A DNA stretch of 8,745 nt from Sphingomonadales bacterium (GCA_018067055.1 JAGPVK010000206.1:1-8745); one strand, 5' to 3'; counted from the stretch's first letter, positions 1-6,570 are shown. Numbers and translations are program-made. The notes: a model not told the origin generated them from the sequence alone.

Positions 1-413
1 CCGCCCTTCTTGAGGTTGCAGGGCAGGCATGCGGTCGCGACATTTTCCCAAGTGGTGCGGCCTTTCTGGCGGCGCGGGATGACATGATCAAAGGTCAGAT
101 TATTGGGTGATCCGCAATATTGGCACTCAAACTTGTCGCGCAGAAACAGGTTGAATCTGGTAAAGGCCGGATATTCCGATGGCTTGATATATTTCTTGAG
201 GGCAATCACCGACGGGATTTTCATGTCAAGATTGGGGCTGTGTACCTCCCGCTCATAGCTGGAGACAATATCGACTCGGTCGAGAAACACCGCCTTTATC
301 GCGGTTTGCCATGGCCACAGGCTCAGCGGATAATAAGACAGGGGGGTGTAGTCGGCGTTGAGGACGAGCGAAGGGCAGCTTTCCGGATGCCTCAGCAAGT
401 CGGGGTGATACAT
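1..413 (-). CDS. HNH endonuclease, C-terminus cut by the left window edge
   Basis: The minus-strand reading frame from ATG at 413-411 gives 137 complete residues and runs off the window. Its second half has a clear HNH nuclease fold: a zinc-type CQYC pair (C97, C100), the DH of the catalytic motif (D109-H110), TWENV (N124) and a second pair CLPC (C129, C132) followed by N. The N-terminal part (LVLNADYTPLSYYPL, then WPWQTAIKAVFLDRVDIV) is the usual leader of the conserved stand-alone HNH proteins of alphaproteobacteria. These probably cut or nick DNA, but their cellular role is not established. The start is supported by GGGAG (plus-strand CTCCC at 423-427) 9 nt upstream; a GTG at 419-417 lies too close to it. 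It is transcribed divergently from gluQ. Family assignment is firm; biological role is unknown. Confidence 0.93.
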   Translation of the reverse strand, partial: MYHPDLLRHPESCPSLVLNADYTPLSYYPLSLWPWQTAIKAVFLDRVDIVSSYEREVHSPNLDMKIPSVIALKKYIKPSEYPAFTRFNLFLRDKFECQYCGSPNNLTFDHVIPRRQKGRTTWENVATACLPCNLKKG

Positions 414-462
414 AAGCACTGTCTCCCTTGGCCTTTACTGTCCGCTCTTTATGCCTAAGAAC

Positions 463-492
463 ATGACATGACTATTACACAAAGAACATTAT
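463..492 (+). promoter_or_regulatory. possible promoter for the gluQ operon
   Basis: ATGACA at 463-468 (5 of 6 to TTGACA) and CATTAT at 487-492 (4 of 6 to TATAAT) are separated by 18 bp. If used, transcription would begin around 499-500, at the gluQ start codon itself, giving a leaderless mRNA. This agrees with the lack of a Shine-Dalgarno sequence in front of gluQ, but the -10 match is weak and the site is only a candidate. The whole 86-bp divergent region 414-499 holds nothing else I can support. Confidence 0.25.
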
Positions 493-499
493 CCGCCTT

Positions 500-1384
500 A
501 TGACGTCAAGTGTGCAGTTAAATCCAGATATTGTAGTGCGTTTTGCCCCTAGCCCCAACGGATTGTTGCATTTGGGTCACGCCTATGCCGCGATGATGGC
601 GCATGATTTCGCCCGCGCACGGGGTGGCCAGTTTCTGCTGCGGATCGAGGATATCGATAGCGGCCGCAGCCGCCCGGAATTTGTCACCGCGATACTGGAT
701 GATTTACGCTGGCTTGGCCTCGGCTGGGATGGGGACGTGATTTTCCAGTCTCAGCGGCTGGACAGCTATGCGGCAGCGGCAGAGCGGTTGAAGGCACTGG
801 AATTATTATATCCCTGCTTCTGCAGCCGTTCCGACATGCGGCTATTGCAGGCAGATGGTCCGCAGCCGGAAGGGCCGGATGGTCCGATCTATGCCGGCAC
901 CTGTCGGCATCTCGATCCGGGCCAGGCCCGAAAACGGGCGACAAAAGAACCGCACAGCTGGCGGCTTGATGTAGCGAAGGCAGCGGCCATTACCGGGCCG
1001 CTGCAATGGATGGATGAACGGCACGGAGCACAATTGAGCCATCCCGAACGACTGGGCGATGTCATTCTTGTACCCAAGGAAACGCCGGTAGCCTATCATC
1101 TCGCCGTGACGGTCGACGATGCCCGCGATGGCATCACCCATGTCGTGCGCGGCGACGATTTATTTGCATCCACCGCGATCCACCGACTGTTGCAGGCGCT
1201 GCTCGGTTTGCCGACGCCCATTTATTTCCACCATCGGCTGCTGTGCGATGAAGAGGGAGCAAAGCTTGCGAAAAGCCGGGGTTCTGCCTCTTTGTCCGTA
1301 TTGCGATTGGCTGGCAAAAGCGGGCAAGACTTGTTGCAAGATTTCCGGCAGGGCATCTTCCCGGTTGGAATCTCCCTTTCATAA
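500..1384 (+). CDS. gluQ: glutamyl-Q tRNA(Asp) synthetase (GluQ-RS)
   Basis: This 294-residue protein is a truncated class I glutamyl-tRNA synthetase paralogue lacking the anticodon-binding domain. The family activates glutamate without tRNA and transfers it to queuosine in the wobble position of tRNA(Asp), in the cytoplasm. Visible signatures are the HIGH-type motif in PSPNGLLHLGHA (HLGH at 24-27), the RIEDID segment (48-53), the GluQ zinc ligands C106-x-C108, Y131 and C135, and a degenerate KMSKS loop KLAKS (255-259). The length is close to the family norm of about 290-310. No Shine-Dalgarno sequence precedes the ATG, so translation may start on a leaderless message. It heads a tight run with the HIG1-like gene (15-bp gap) and the adenosyltransferase; no functional link to them is obvious. 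The zinc ligands and missing C-terminal domain separate it from ordinary GltX. Confidence 0.95.
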   Translation: MTSSVQLNPDIVVRFAPSPNGLLHLGHAYAAMMAHDFARARGGQFLLRIEDIDSGRSRPEFVTAILDDLRWLGLGWDGDVIFQSQRLDSYAAAAERLKALELLYPCFCSRSDMRLLQADGPQPEGPDGPIYAGTCRHLDPGQARKRATKEPHSWRLDVAKAAAITGPLQWMDERHGAQLSHPERLGDVILVPKETPVAYHLAVTVDDARDGITHVVRGDDLFASTAIHRLLQALLGLPTPIYFHHRLLCDEEGAKLAKSRGSASLSVLRLAGKSGQDLLQDFRQGIFPVGISLS

Positions 1385-1399
1385 GCTTAAGGTGCCCAT

Positions 1400-1630
1400 A
1401 TGAGCTATATTTTGATATTGATGATCGTCGCAGCGGCCGGTGCCGTTGTTTATGCCCTCGTGCGCGGGTTGATTGCCTTTGCCAACATGGAGCCGGGAGA
1501 CGTCGATGCCGACGGCATTACGGCGTCGCACAAGAAGCAGAATGAAATGATGTTTGCGCGTGTCAAATATCAGGCGATTGCGATCGTGCTGGTGGTGATA
1601 TTGCTCGTGCTGGCGGGCGGCCAGAACTAA
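1400..1630 (+). CDS. HIG1-domain-like twin transmembrane small protein
   Basis: A 76-residue membrane protein with two predicted helices (about residues 3-26 and 56-73) joined by a polar loop carrying HKKQNEMMFARVKYQA (44-59). The pattern KQN-x-MM-x-ARV-x-x-Q-A is typical of alphaproteobacterial twin-transmembrane/HIG1-domain proteins. Mitochondrial HIG1 relatives bind cytochrome oxidase and respiratory supercomplexes; whether this bacterial member does so is inference. The start is well supported: AAGG at 1389-1392 lies 7 nt before the ATG. It sits 15 bp after gluQ and 12 bp before the adenosyltransferase gene, a pairing recurrent in alphaproteobacteria as I recall it. The family is recognised from the motif and topology; the function is unproven. 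Confidence 0.85.
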   Translation: MSYILILMIVAAAGAVVYALVRGLIAFANMEPGDVDADGITASHKKQNEMMFARVKYQAIAIVLVVILLVLAGGQN

Positions 1631-1642
1631 GGCCTCGCCCCA

Positions 1643-2221
1643 GTGGTCAAACTCAACAAGATATATACGAAGACAGGCGATGACGGGACCACCGGCCTGG
1701 TCGACGGATCGCGGATTGCCAAAAATGATCCGCGGATGGCGGCGATTGGCGATGTCGACGAACTGAATAGCGCGCTCGGTGTCGCGATTTGCGAAATTAC
1801 CGAAGATGTGCTGATACAGGAATTGCGTGGCATCCAGAATGATCTGTTTGATCTGGGTGCGGATCTGGCGACACCGGCCGAAGCGGGTGACGATTTTGCC
1901 CCTTCGGAAATGATCCTAAGGATCGTGCCATCGCAGGTCGAGCGGCTGGAAAACAGGATTGATGCCGCTACCGCCAGTCTTGACCCACTGACCAGTTTCA
2001 TTCTGCCTGGCGGCGCGAAGGCCGCTGCTGCCGTGCATCTTGTCCGGGCGATTGCCCGGCGGACCGAGCGGACCTGTGTCGCTGCTGCCATGACCATGCC
2101 GCTCAACCCGCAGGCGCTGGCCTATATCAATCGCCTTTCGGATTATCTGTTCGTGCTCGGACGCTTGCTCAATAATGGTGGCAAGGATGATATATTGTGG
2201 GTGCCCGGAGGGTCGCGCTAG
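1643..2221 (+). CDS. pduO: PduO-type ATP:cob(I)alamin adenosyltransferase
   Basis: This 192-residue cytoplasmic enzyme transfers the adenosyl group of ATP to cob(I)alamin (or cobyrinic acid diamide), making coenzyme B12 for mutases such as methylmalonyl-CoA mutase or class II ribonucleotide reductase. Sequence signatures of the PduO/MMAB family (not CobA/BtuR or EutT) are the N-terminal ATP loop TKTGDDGTTGL (9-19), GDVDELNSALG (36-46), FILPGG (119-124), RAIARRTER (135-143) and YINRLSDYLFVLGR (161-174). Length matches the family. The start is GTG, 12 bp after the HIG1-like stop; an AAGG at 1629-1632 overlapping that stop gives 10-nt spacing, and the ATP loop begins at residue 9, so no upstream start is needed. 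It is the last gene of the run and is followed by a small terminator-like hairpin. Databases may also label it cobO. Confidence 0.95.
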   Translation: MVKLNKIYTKTGDDGTTGLVDGSRIAKNDPRMAAIGDVDELNSALGVAICEITEDVLIQELRGIQNDLFDLGADLATPAEAGDDFAPSEMILRIVPSQVERLENRIDAATASLDPLTSFILPGGAKAAAAVHLVRAIARRTERTCVAAAMTMPLNPQALAYINRLSDYLFVLGRLLNNGGKDDILWVPGGSR

Positions 2222-2226
2222 CGAGC

Positions 2227-2243
2227 AAAAGCGCAACGCTTTT
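2227..2243 (+). terminator. short hairpin after the adenosyltransferase gene, terminator-like
   Basis: AAAAGCG-CAA-CGCTTTT is a perfect 7-bp inverted repeat with a 3-nt loop, starting 5 bp after the stop codon and ending in four T. The stem has only three G:C pairs, so as an intrinsic terminator it would be weak. It is symmetrical and could act for either strand. Its CAACGC segment can also pair with GCGTTG at 2274-2279. Confidence 0.4.
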
Positions 2244-2276
2244 CGTATATTTGCAACCATCCGGCGCAAATATGCG
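2244..2276. promoter_or_regulatory. inverted repeat just upstream of the egtB promoter, possible operator
   Basis: ATATTTGC (2247-2254) and GCAAATAT (2266-2273) are perfect inverted 8-mers around an 11-nt spacer. The arms extend to CGTATATTTGC and GCAAATATGCG with one T-G position. The repeat ends 3 bp before the predicted -35 hexamer at 2280, where a dimeric regulator might bind. No regulator gene is in the window and no known operator was recognised, so the role is inference. It has no following T-run, so it is not a terminator by itself. Confidence 0.4.
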
Positions 2277-2279
2277 TTG

Positions 2280-2307
2280 TTGACCTGAATGTCGTTCGCT
2301 CTATGTT
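2280..2307 (+). promoter_or_regulatory. predicted sigma70-type promoter for egtBD
   Basis: TTGACC (2280-2285, 5 of 6 to consensus) and TATGTT (2302-2307, 4 of 6) are 16 bp apart. A start of transcription near 2314 would give a leader of about 70 nt before the egtB ATG. It is the best promoter-like match I found in the window and fits the need for a new transcription unit after the terminator-like hairpin. Confidence 0.5.
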
Positions 2308-2385
2308 CTAGGGCTAACTCGCACTTCCACCGGAGTAGGATCGATCGCCAGCCAACCCAGCCGCCCGTTTTCGCCAGCACAGAAT

Positions 2386-3558
2386 ATGCCGCGATCAAGC
2401 AGCTTGCTGGACGCATTCCGCAAAGTGCGGCGCTATTCGGTGCGGCTCGCCGAGGGGTTGAGCGACGCCGATGCGACGGCGCAATCGATGGATGATGCCT
2501 CGCCCACCAAATGGCATCTGGCCCACACCAGCTGGTTTTTCGAGACATTTTTGTTGCGCGACCATGTTGCCGGATATTCCGTCTTCAACGATCGCTACGC
2601 CTATCTTTTCAACAGCTATTATGAAGCCGAGGGCGCTCGCCATGCGCGACCGGAACGCGGTCTGCTGACCCGGCCTTCGCTGGCAGACGTGCTTGCCTAT
2701 CGTACGCATGTCGATACGGCGATGGCAGAGGCAATCACGGGTTTTTCCGAACGTCTGTTCAATCTGGTCGAGCTGGGTCTCCATCACGAACAGCAGCATC
2801 AGGAATTGCTGCTCACCGATATTCTTCATCTCTTCTCCCGCAACCCCCTCAGGCCAGCCTATTCCGATGCCCTGCCTGAAAAGACGCCTGCGGTTCCACC
2901 CTTGCAATGGATCGATGGGGCTACCGGTATTCAGACGATTGGGCATGACGGCCAGAAATTTGCCTTTGACTGCGAAGGGCCCCGCCACGACACCATGCTC
3001 CATCCCCATGCATTGGCGGACAGGCCGGTGAGCAACGGTGAGTGGTTGGAATTTATCGAAGGCGGTGGCTATCGCGAACCCGGTTATTGGTTGTCCGACG
3101 GTTGGGCGTGGGTCCAGAGCCAGGCCATAACAGCACCCTTGTACTGGACCAGGTCAGCAGACCGGGAATGGATGGAATTTGGACTGGCCGGCAATCATGG
3201 CCTCGACCTGTCGGCACCGGTCAAGCATATCAGCCTCTACGAAGCCGATGCCTATGCAAGTTGGGCCGGTGCACGCCTGCCGACCGAAACGGAATGGGAA
3301 GTGGCGGCCGATCATGGCTTGCCGAATAGCGGCAAGGTCTGGGAATGGACCGGCAGCGCCTATCGCCCCTATCCCGGTTTCAAGCCCGCTGCCGGCGCGG
3401 TAGGCGAGTATAATGGCAAGTTCATGTCCGGACAATTTGTCCTGAAAGGTGGCAGCATCGCCACTTCCCCCGAGCATATGCGGCCAAGCTACCGCAATTT
3501 CTTCTATCCCCAGCAGCGCTGGCAGTTCACCGGCCTGCGGCTTGCCAAAGACCTTTAG
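2386..3558 (+). CDS. egtB: ergothioneine biosynthesis protein EgtB (sulfoxide synthase)
   Basis: EgtB is a non-heme iron enzyme that uses O2 to join hercynine to the sulfur of cysteine or gamma-glutamylcysteine, giving a sulfoxide precursor of ergothioneine. Residues 1-150 form a DinB-like iron-binding domain: WHLAH (43-47) and HHEQQHQELLL (133-143) carry the probable three-histidine facial triad H47, H134 and H138. Residues from about 175 form the FGE-sulfatase domain, with PVSNGEW (214-220), SLYEADAYASWAGARLPTET (283-302), VWEWTGSAY (318-326) and the ending SYRNFFYPQQRWQFTGLRLA (368-387). At 390 residues it is slightly shorter than many EgtB proteins but appears complete. ATG at 2386 is the first ATG, GTG or TTG in the open frame, although no Shine-Dalgarno sequence is near it. 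It lies 17 bp before egtD, which confirms the pathway. I cannot tell from sequence whether cysteine or gamma-glutamylcysteine is the substrate. Confidence 0.95.
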   Translation: MPRSSSLLDAFRKVRRYSVRLAEGLSDADATAQSMDDASPTKWHLAHTSWFFETFLLRDHVAGYSVFNDRYAYLFNSYYEAEGARHARPERGLLTRPSLADVLAYRTHVDTAMAEAITGFSERLFNLVELGLHHEQQHQELLLTDILHLFSRNPLRPAYSDALPEKTPAVPPLQWIDGATGIQTIGHDGQKFAFDCEGPRHDTMLHPHALADRPVSNGEWLEFIEGGGYREPGYWLSDGWAWVQSQAITAPLYWTRSADREWMEFGLAGNHGLDLSAPVKHISLYEADAYASWAGARLPTETEWEVAADHGLPNSGKVWEWTGSAYRPYPGFKPAAGAVGEYNGKFMSGQFVLKGGSIATSPEHMRPSYRNFFYPQQRWQFTGLRLAKDL

Positions 3559-3575
3559 GATCAAGGATTTCTGTC

Positions 3576-4535
3576 ATGGACATGACCACCACCCTCATTG
3601 ATCATACCTTCCGCAAGGATGTACGCCGCTGCTTTGATCAGCGAGCTTACGCGCTGCCCGCGCGCTGGCTTTATGACCGGCGCGGGTCGGAATTGTTCGA
3701 GGATATTACCGAATTGCCGGAATATTATCCGACTCGGACAGAGACCAAATTGCTACGGGACCATAGCGCAGACTTTGCCAACGCCATTGGCAAGGGGCGG
3801 GCGGTGATTGAATTTGGTTCGGGCAGTTCGGCCAAAACGCCTCATCTGCTGCGCGCCGTCGAGCCGTCTGCTTATGTACCGATCGATATTTCCGGCGAAT
3901 TTCTTGAGCATAGTGCCGCGATGTTGCAGGACGATTTTCCCGATCTGCCGATCCATCCGGTCGAGGCCGATTTTATGAAACGGGTCGAACTGCCGGATGC
4001 CGTCGCGGATCTGCCCAAGCTCGGATTCTTTCCAGGGTCAACGATCGGCAACATGATTGCCAGAACCTCGGTCGACCTGCTCCGGTTCATGCGCGAAACG
4101 CTGGACATCGGGGCGCAATTGCTGATCGGACTGGACCGGGTCAAGGAGCAGCAGGTGCTGATCGATGCCTATGACGACAGCGCCGGGGTGACCGCCCAAT
4201 TTTCTCTCAATTTGCTCGACCGGATCAATCGGGAACTGGACGGCGATATTCCGGTCGACAAGTTCCGGCATGTTGCCATCTGGAATGACGATTATGCGCG
4301 AATCGAAATCTATCTGGAGGCGCAGGATGATGTGTCCTTCTCGATCGATGGCACCAAGCACAGCCTGATCAGCGGTCAGCGGATCCATATCGAGAATAGT
4401 CATAAATTCGGCTTGCGCGATGCCCGGCTGATGTTGCGGGCGGGCGGCTGGACGCCGTTATGCGACTGGAGCGACGAACGGGACTATTTCACTCTCATTC
4501 TGGCCGAGGCGCACCCTTACAAGCACGCCCCCTGA
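3576..4535 (+). CDS. egtD: L-histidine N-alpha-methyltransferase EgtD
   Basis: EgtD methylates the alpha-amino group of histidine three times with S-adenosylmethionine to form hercynine, the first step of ergothioneine synthesis, in the cytoplasm. The 319-residue length is normal for the family. Signatures are YDRRGSELFEDI and LPEYYPTRTE (33-56), the SAM-binding loop EFGSGSSAKT (79-88), VPIDIS (101-106), FFPGSTIGN (151-159) and NRELDGD (208-214). The IENSHKF segment has E273 and S275 at the positions that bind substrate in mycobacterial EgtD (E282/S284); N159 fits the asparagine (N166). The start is supported by AAGGA at 3563-3567, 8 nt before the ATG, and the 17-bp gap to egtB implies co-transcription. 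The stop is 3 bp from that of the convergent DUF1176 gene. No egtA, egtC or egtE is in the window. Confidence 0.96.
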   Translation: MDMTTTLIDHTFRKDVRRCFDQRAYALPARWLYDRRGSELFEDITELPEYYPTRTETKLLRDHSADFANAIGKGRAVIEFGSGSSAKTPHLLRAVEPSAYVPIDISGEFLEHSAAMLQDDFPDLPIHPVEADFMKRVELPDAVADLPKLGFFPGSTIGNMIARTSVDLLRFMRETLDIGAQLLIGLDRVKEQQVLIDAYDDSAGVTAQFSLNLLDRINRELDGDIPVDKFRHVAIWNDDYARIEIYLEAQDDVSFSIDGTKHSLISGQRIHIENSHKFGLRDARLMLRAGGWTPLCDWSDERDYFTLILAEAHPYKHAP

Positions 4536-4538
4536 TAT

Positions 4539-5624
4539 TCAGTCAGCCGTTTCCAGCTTGCGATATTTTGCCCGCCAGGTGGTAATCCATTCAAAGGCTC
4601 CGCGACATTTGGGCATTGCGCTGGCATCGATCAGGCGAAAGCTGTCGCCATCCCAGATATAATTTTCGGCGTTACCGCAATCGCCAAGGCCGCGTCCCTT
4701 GCCATAGCTGCTGATCGTCTGATCCTGTTCGCCCCAGCTGGCGTTGACCAGCAGGGGGTCGCTGCCTTCGCCGCCCCAGCTGGGCTGATGATCAAACCGG
4801 GCGGGGGTGAATATCCAGCCGCTGGTTGCGGGAGCATCTTCGACATATTCGCCGACATAAGGAGCGCTGGAAAAATTATAGGCGCCCGCGCCGCAGGAAA
4901 TCAGCACCAGCACCCGGTATCGATTGCCGCGCTTGCCCAGCGGGAAGACTTGATCCTCGACCACGCCAAAACGGTCATCCTTGCATCTCGAAGCTTCGAC
5001 CAGCGCGACTATATCGCCGGTTTCCGGAACCAGTTTGGCTGGGTCCCACTGATCGACCATGATTGTCGGTATCTCGAACGTTGTCGGGCGAAAAGCCCGC
5101 GATCCTTTCGCGACCAGCGCGGTGCCGGTTCCGGCGCGATGCTGTTTCTGATCGATGTAGCGCAGGGCAGCCGATGAACCGGCCAGCGAAATCCGGGTGA
5201 TGATCTCATCGCCTGGTCCTTGAACGACAAGCCGCTTGCCCCTGATAATGGCTGCCGCCACTTTTTTGGCATCCGCGCCGACAATCTCGATTGGGTAGTC
5301 ACCCGGCACGATCGGGCCGGTGTCGACCAGACGACCATCAACGATCATCCGGTAGCGGTCCATGTCCCTGGGTTCGAATGTGATGTGGATCTTGAAAATA
5401 TCTTTGCTGCCAGCGGTTCTAACGATCGAAACCGGGCCTTCGCCGTCCTCATAGCCTGCTCCGTCCTCTCCCGGCACGAGCGAGATCGCCTGGCAATTGT
5501 CGCCATTGTCGCAGCCGACGGCCCAATCGCCAAAAGTCCGGATTTCGCCAGGCTGGGCCGCGGGCATGGCGACAGCAGCGGTGATTATCGCAAATATTCC
5601 AGCGATGAAACTGATAGGGGGCAT
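4539..5624 (-). CDS. secreted DUF1176-family protein
   Basis: A 361-residue protein with an N-terminal signal peptide: hydrophobic residues 5-19 (SFIAGIFAIITAAVA), with a likely cut after AVA at 19 or a few residues later. The mature start FGDWAVGCDNGDNCQAISL (31-49) and the C-terminal CRGAFEWITTWR (340-351) are typical of DUF1176. Six cysteines lie in the mature part (C38, C44, C214, C244, C316, C340), consistent with three disulfides in the periplasm. The function of this family is unknown. The ATG at 5624-5622 is directly followed by the signal peptide; no clear Shine-Dalgarno sequence precedes it. It is divergent from the hydroxybutyryl-CoA dehydrogenase gene (76-bp gap to that gene's chosen start) and converges on egtD with 3 bp between stops. 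Nothing in the sequence connects it to ergothioneine beyond position. Confidence 0.88.
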   Translation of the reverse strand: MPPISFIAGIFAIITAAVAMPAAQPGEIRTFGDWAVGCDNGDNCQAISLVPGEDGAGYEDGEGPVSIVRTAGSKDIFKIHITFEPRDMDRYRMIVDGRLVDTGPIVPGDYPIEIVGADAKKVAAAIIRGKRLVVQGPGDEIITRISLAGSSAALRYIDQKQHRAGTGTALVAKGSRAFRPTTFEIPTIMVDQWDPAKLVPETGDIVALVEASRCKDDRFGVVEDQVFPLGKRGNRYRVLVLISCGAGAYNFSSAPYVGEYVEDAPATSGWIFTPARFDHQPSWGGEGSDPLLVNASWGEQDQTISSYGKGRGLGDCGNAENYIWDGDSFRLIDASAMPKCRGAFEWITTWRAKYRKLETAD

Positions 5625-5700
5625 AATTGCAATCTAGCCAGTTTGACCGACAATCGCTAGTGGCTTGTTGAATCATGAAAAACAGCGCGAGAGATATGGA

Positions 5701-6570
5701 ATGAAAGTAATTGGCATTATCGGATCGGGGCAAATGGGCGCCGGTATCGCTCAGGTTTCGGCGCAGGCAGGCTATCATGTCTATCTGTCGGACATCAGCA
5801 TGGAGATCGCTGAACGCAGCAAAGCCGGTATTGCCAAGCAGCTGGCTCGACTGGTCGAAAAGGAAAAAATCGAACATAAGGCAGCCGAGACAGCGCTTGG
5901 CCGGATTGAACCGATCGTCCAGCTCGATCCGATGGCCAATGCCGATATCATCATCGAAGCGGCAACCGAGCGGGAAGAGGTCAAACGCCAGATTTTCGCC
6001 GCCGCTTCCGAAGTTCTCGGCCATCAGGCCATTCTTGCCAGCAATACATCATCGATCTCGATCACAAGATTGGCGCAAGCGGTGAAAGATCCGTCGCGCT
6101 TTGTCGGTGTGCATTTTTTCAATCCGGTGCCGTTGATGGGGCTGGTGGAAGTTATTCGCGGACTGGCGACCAGCGACCAGACCGCAGCGATGGCCAGCGA
6201 TTTTGCCAAGGCCGTCGGCAAGACGCCGGTGATGGCAAAGGATTCGCCTTGCTTCGTCGTCAACCGGATATTGCTGCCTATGCTCAACGAAGCCTTTTTC
6301 GCGCTTGGCGAGGGCACGGCGTCGATGGAAGATATTGACCGTGGTGTACAGCTTGGCCTTGGTCATCCAATGGGACCGATTACATTGGCCGATCTGATCG
6401 GGCTCGATACTTTGCTGGAAATCTTGCGCGTGCTGCAAAATGACTTCGGCGATCCCAAATATCGCCCGGCACCTATCCTGATGAAATATGTCGAGGCCGG
6501 CTGGCTGGGCCGCAAGACGGGCAGGGGTTTTTACGACTATTCGGGCGAAGTGCCGGTTCCGACGATGTGA
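5701..6570 (+). CDS. hbd: 3-hydroxybutyryl-CoA dehydrogenase
   Basis: This NAD(P)-dependent enzyme interconverts 3-hydroxybutyryl-CoA and acetoacetyl-CoA, serving beta-oxidation, aromatic degradation or polyhydroxybutyrate metabolism in the cytoplasm. The 289-residue protein has the Rossmann loop [11 protein letters not shown] (5-15), SNTSSISIT (117-125), the signature [19 protein letters not shown] (about 135-153), [12 protein letters not shown] and [16 protein letters not shown] in the C-terminal domain, and the usual ending [17 protein letters not shown] 5701 is chosen over a TTG at 5665 because the Rossmann strand starts at residue 2 and a weak GAGAGA (5689-5694) precedes it; the 12 extra upstream residues are not family-like. 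It opens a run with phyH (4-nt overlap), epoxide hydrolase and oppB. Related enzymes are named Hbd, PaaH or HbdA, and the exact physiological substrate cannot be decided here. Confidence 0.95.
   Translation: MKVIGIIGSGQMGAGIAQVSAQAGYHVYLSDISMEIAERSKAGIAKQLARLVEKEKIEHKAAETALGRIEPIVQLDPMANADIIIEAATEREEVKRQIFAAASEVLGHQAILASNTSSISITRLAQAVKDPSRFVGVHFFNPVPLMGLVEVIRGLATSDQTAAMASDFAKAVGKTPVMAKDSPCFVVNRILLPMLNEAFFALGEGTASMEDIDRGVQLGLGHPMGPITLADLIGLDTLLEILRVLQNDFGDPKYRPAPILMKYVEAGWLGRKTGRGFYDYSGEVPVPTM

Noticed and set aside
120..458. Plus-strand open frame of 112 codons
   Set aside because: It lies opposite the HNH endonuclease gene, whose zinc and catalytic motifs are on the minus strand; the plus-strand translation has no recognisable motif.
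1627..2106. 159-codon minus-strand frame opposite the adenosyltransferase
   Set aside because: Serine/arginine-rich translation without motifs, fully antisense to a gene with strong family signatures; typical shadow in GC-rich DNA.
1916..2548. 210-codon minus-strand frame spanning the intergenic region before egtB
   Set aside because: It runs antisense over the end of the adenosyltransferase and the start of egtB, has no motif, and no ribosome binding site was evident.
5626..5673. ATTGCAAT palindrome (5626-5633) and a TTGACC hexamer (5643-5648) in the divergent region
   Set aside because: The palindrome is only 8 bp and the TTGACC has no acceptable -10 at 16-18 bp (TTGAAT is 19 bp away), so no promoter or operator is claimed although one must exist nearby.
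5665..5700. TTG start giving a 12-residue longer hydroxybutyryl-CoA dehydrogenase
   Set aside because: The Rossmann strand begins at residue 2 of the ATG 5701 version; the extra residues are unlike the family and no Shine-Dalgarno sequence precedes the TTG.
5449..6024. 191-codon minus-strand frame across the DUF1176/hbd divergent region
   Set aside because: It overlaps the signal peptide region of DUF1176 in another frame and the Rossmann domain of hbd in antisense; its sequence has no protein-family character.
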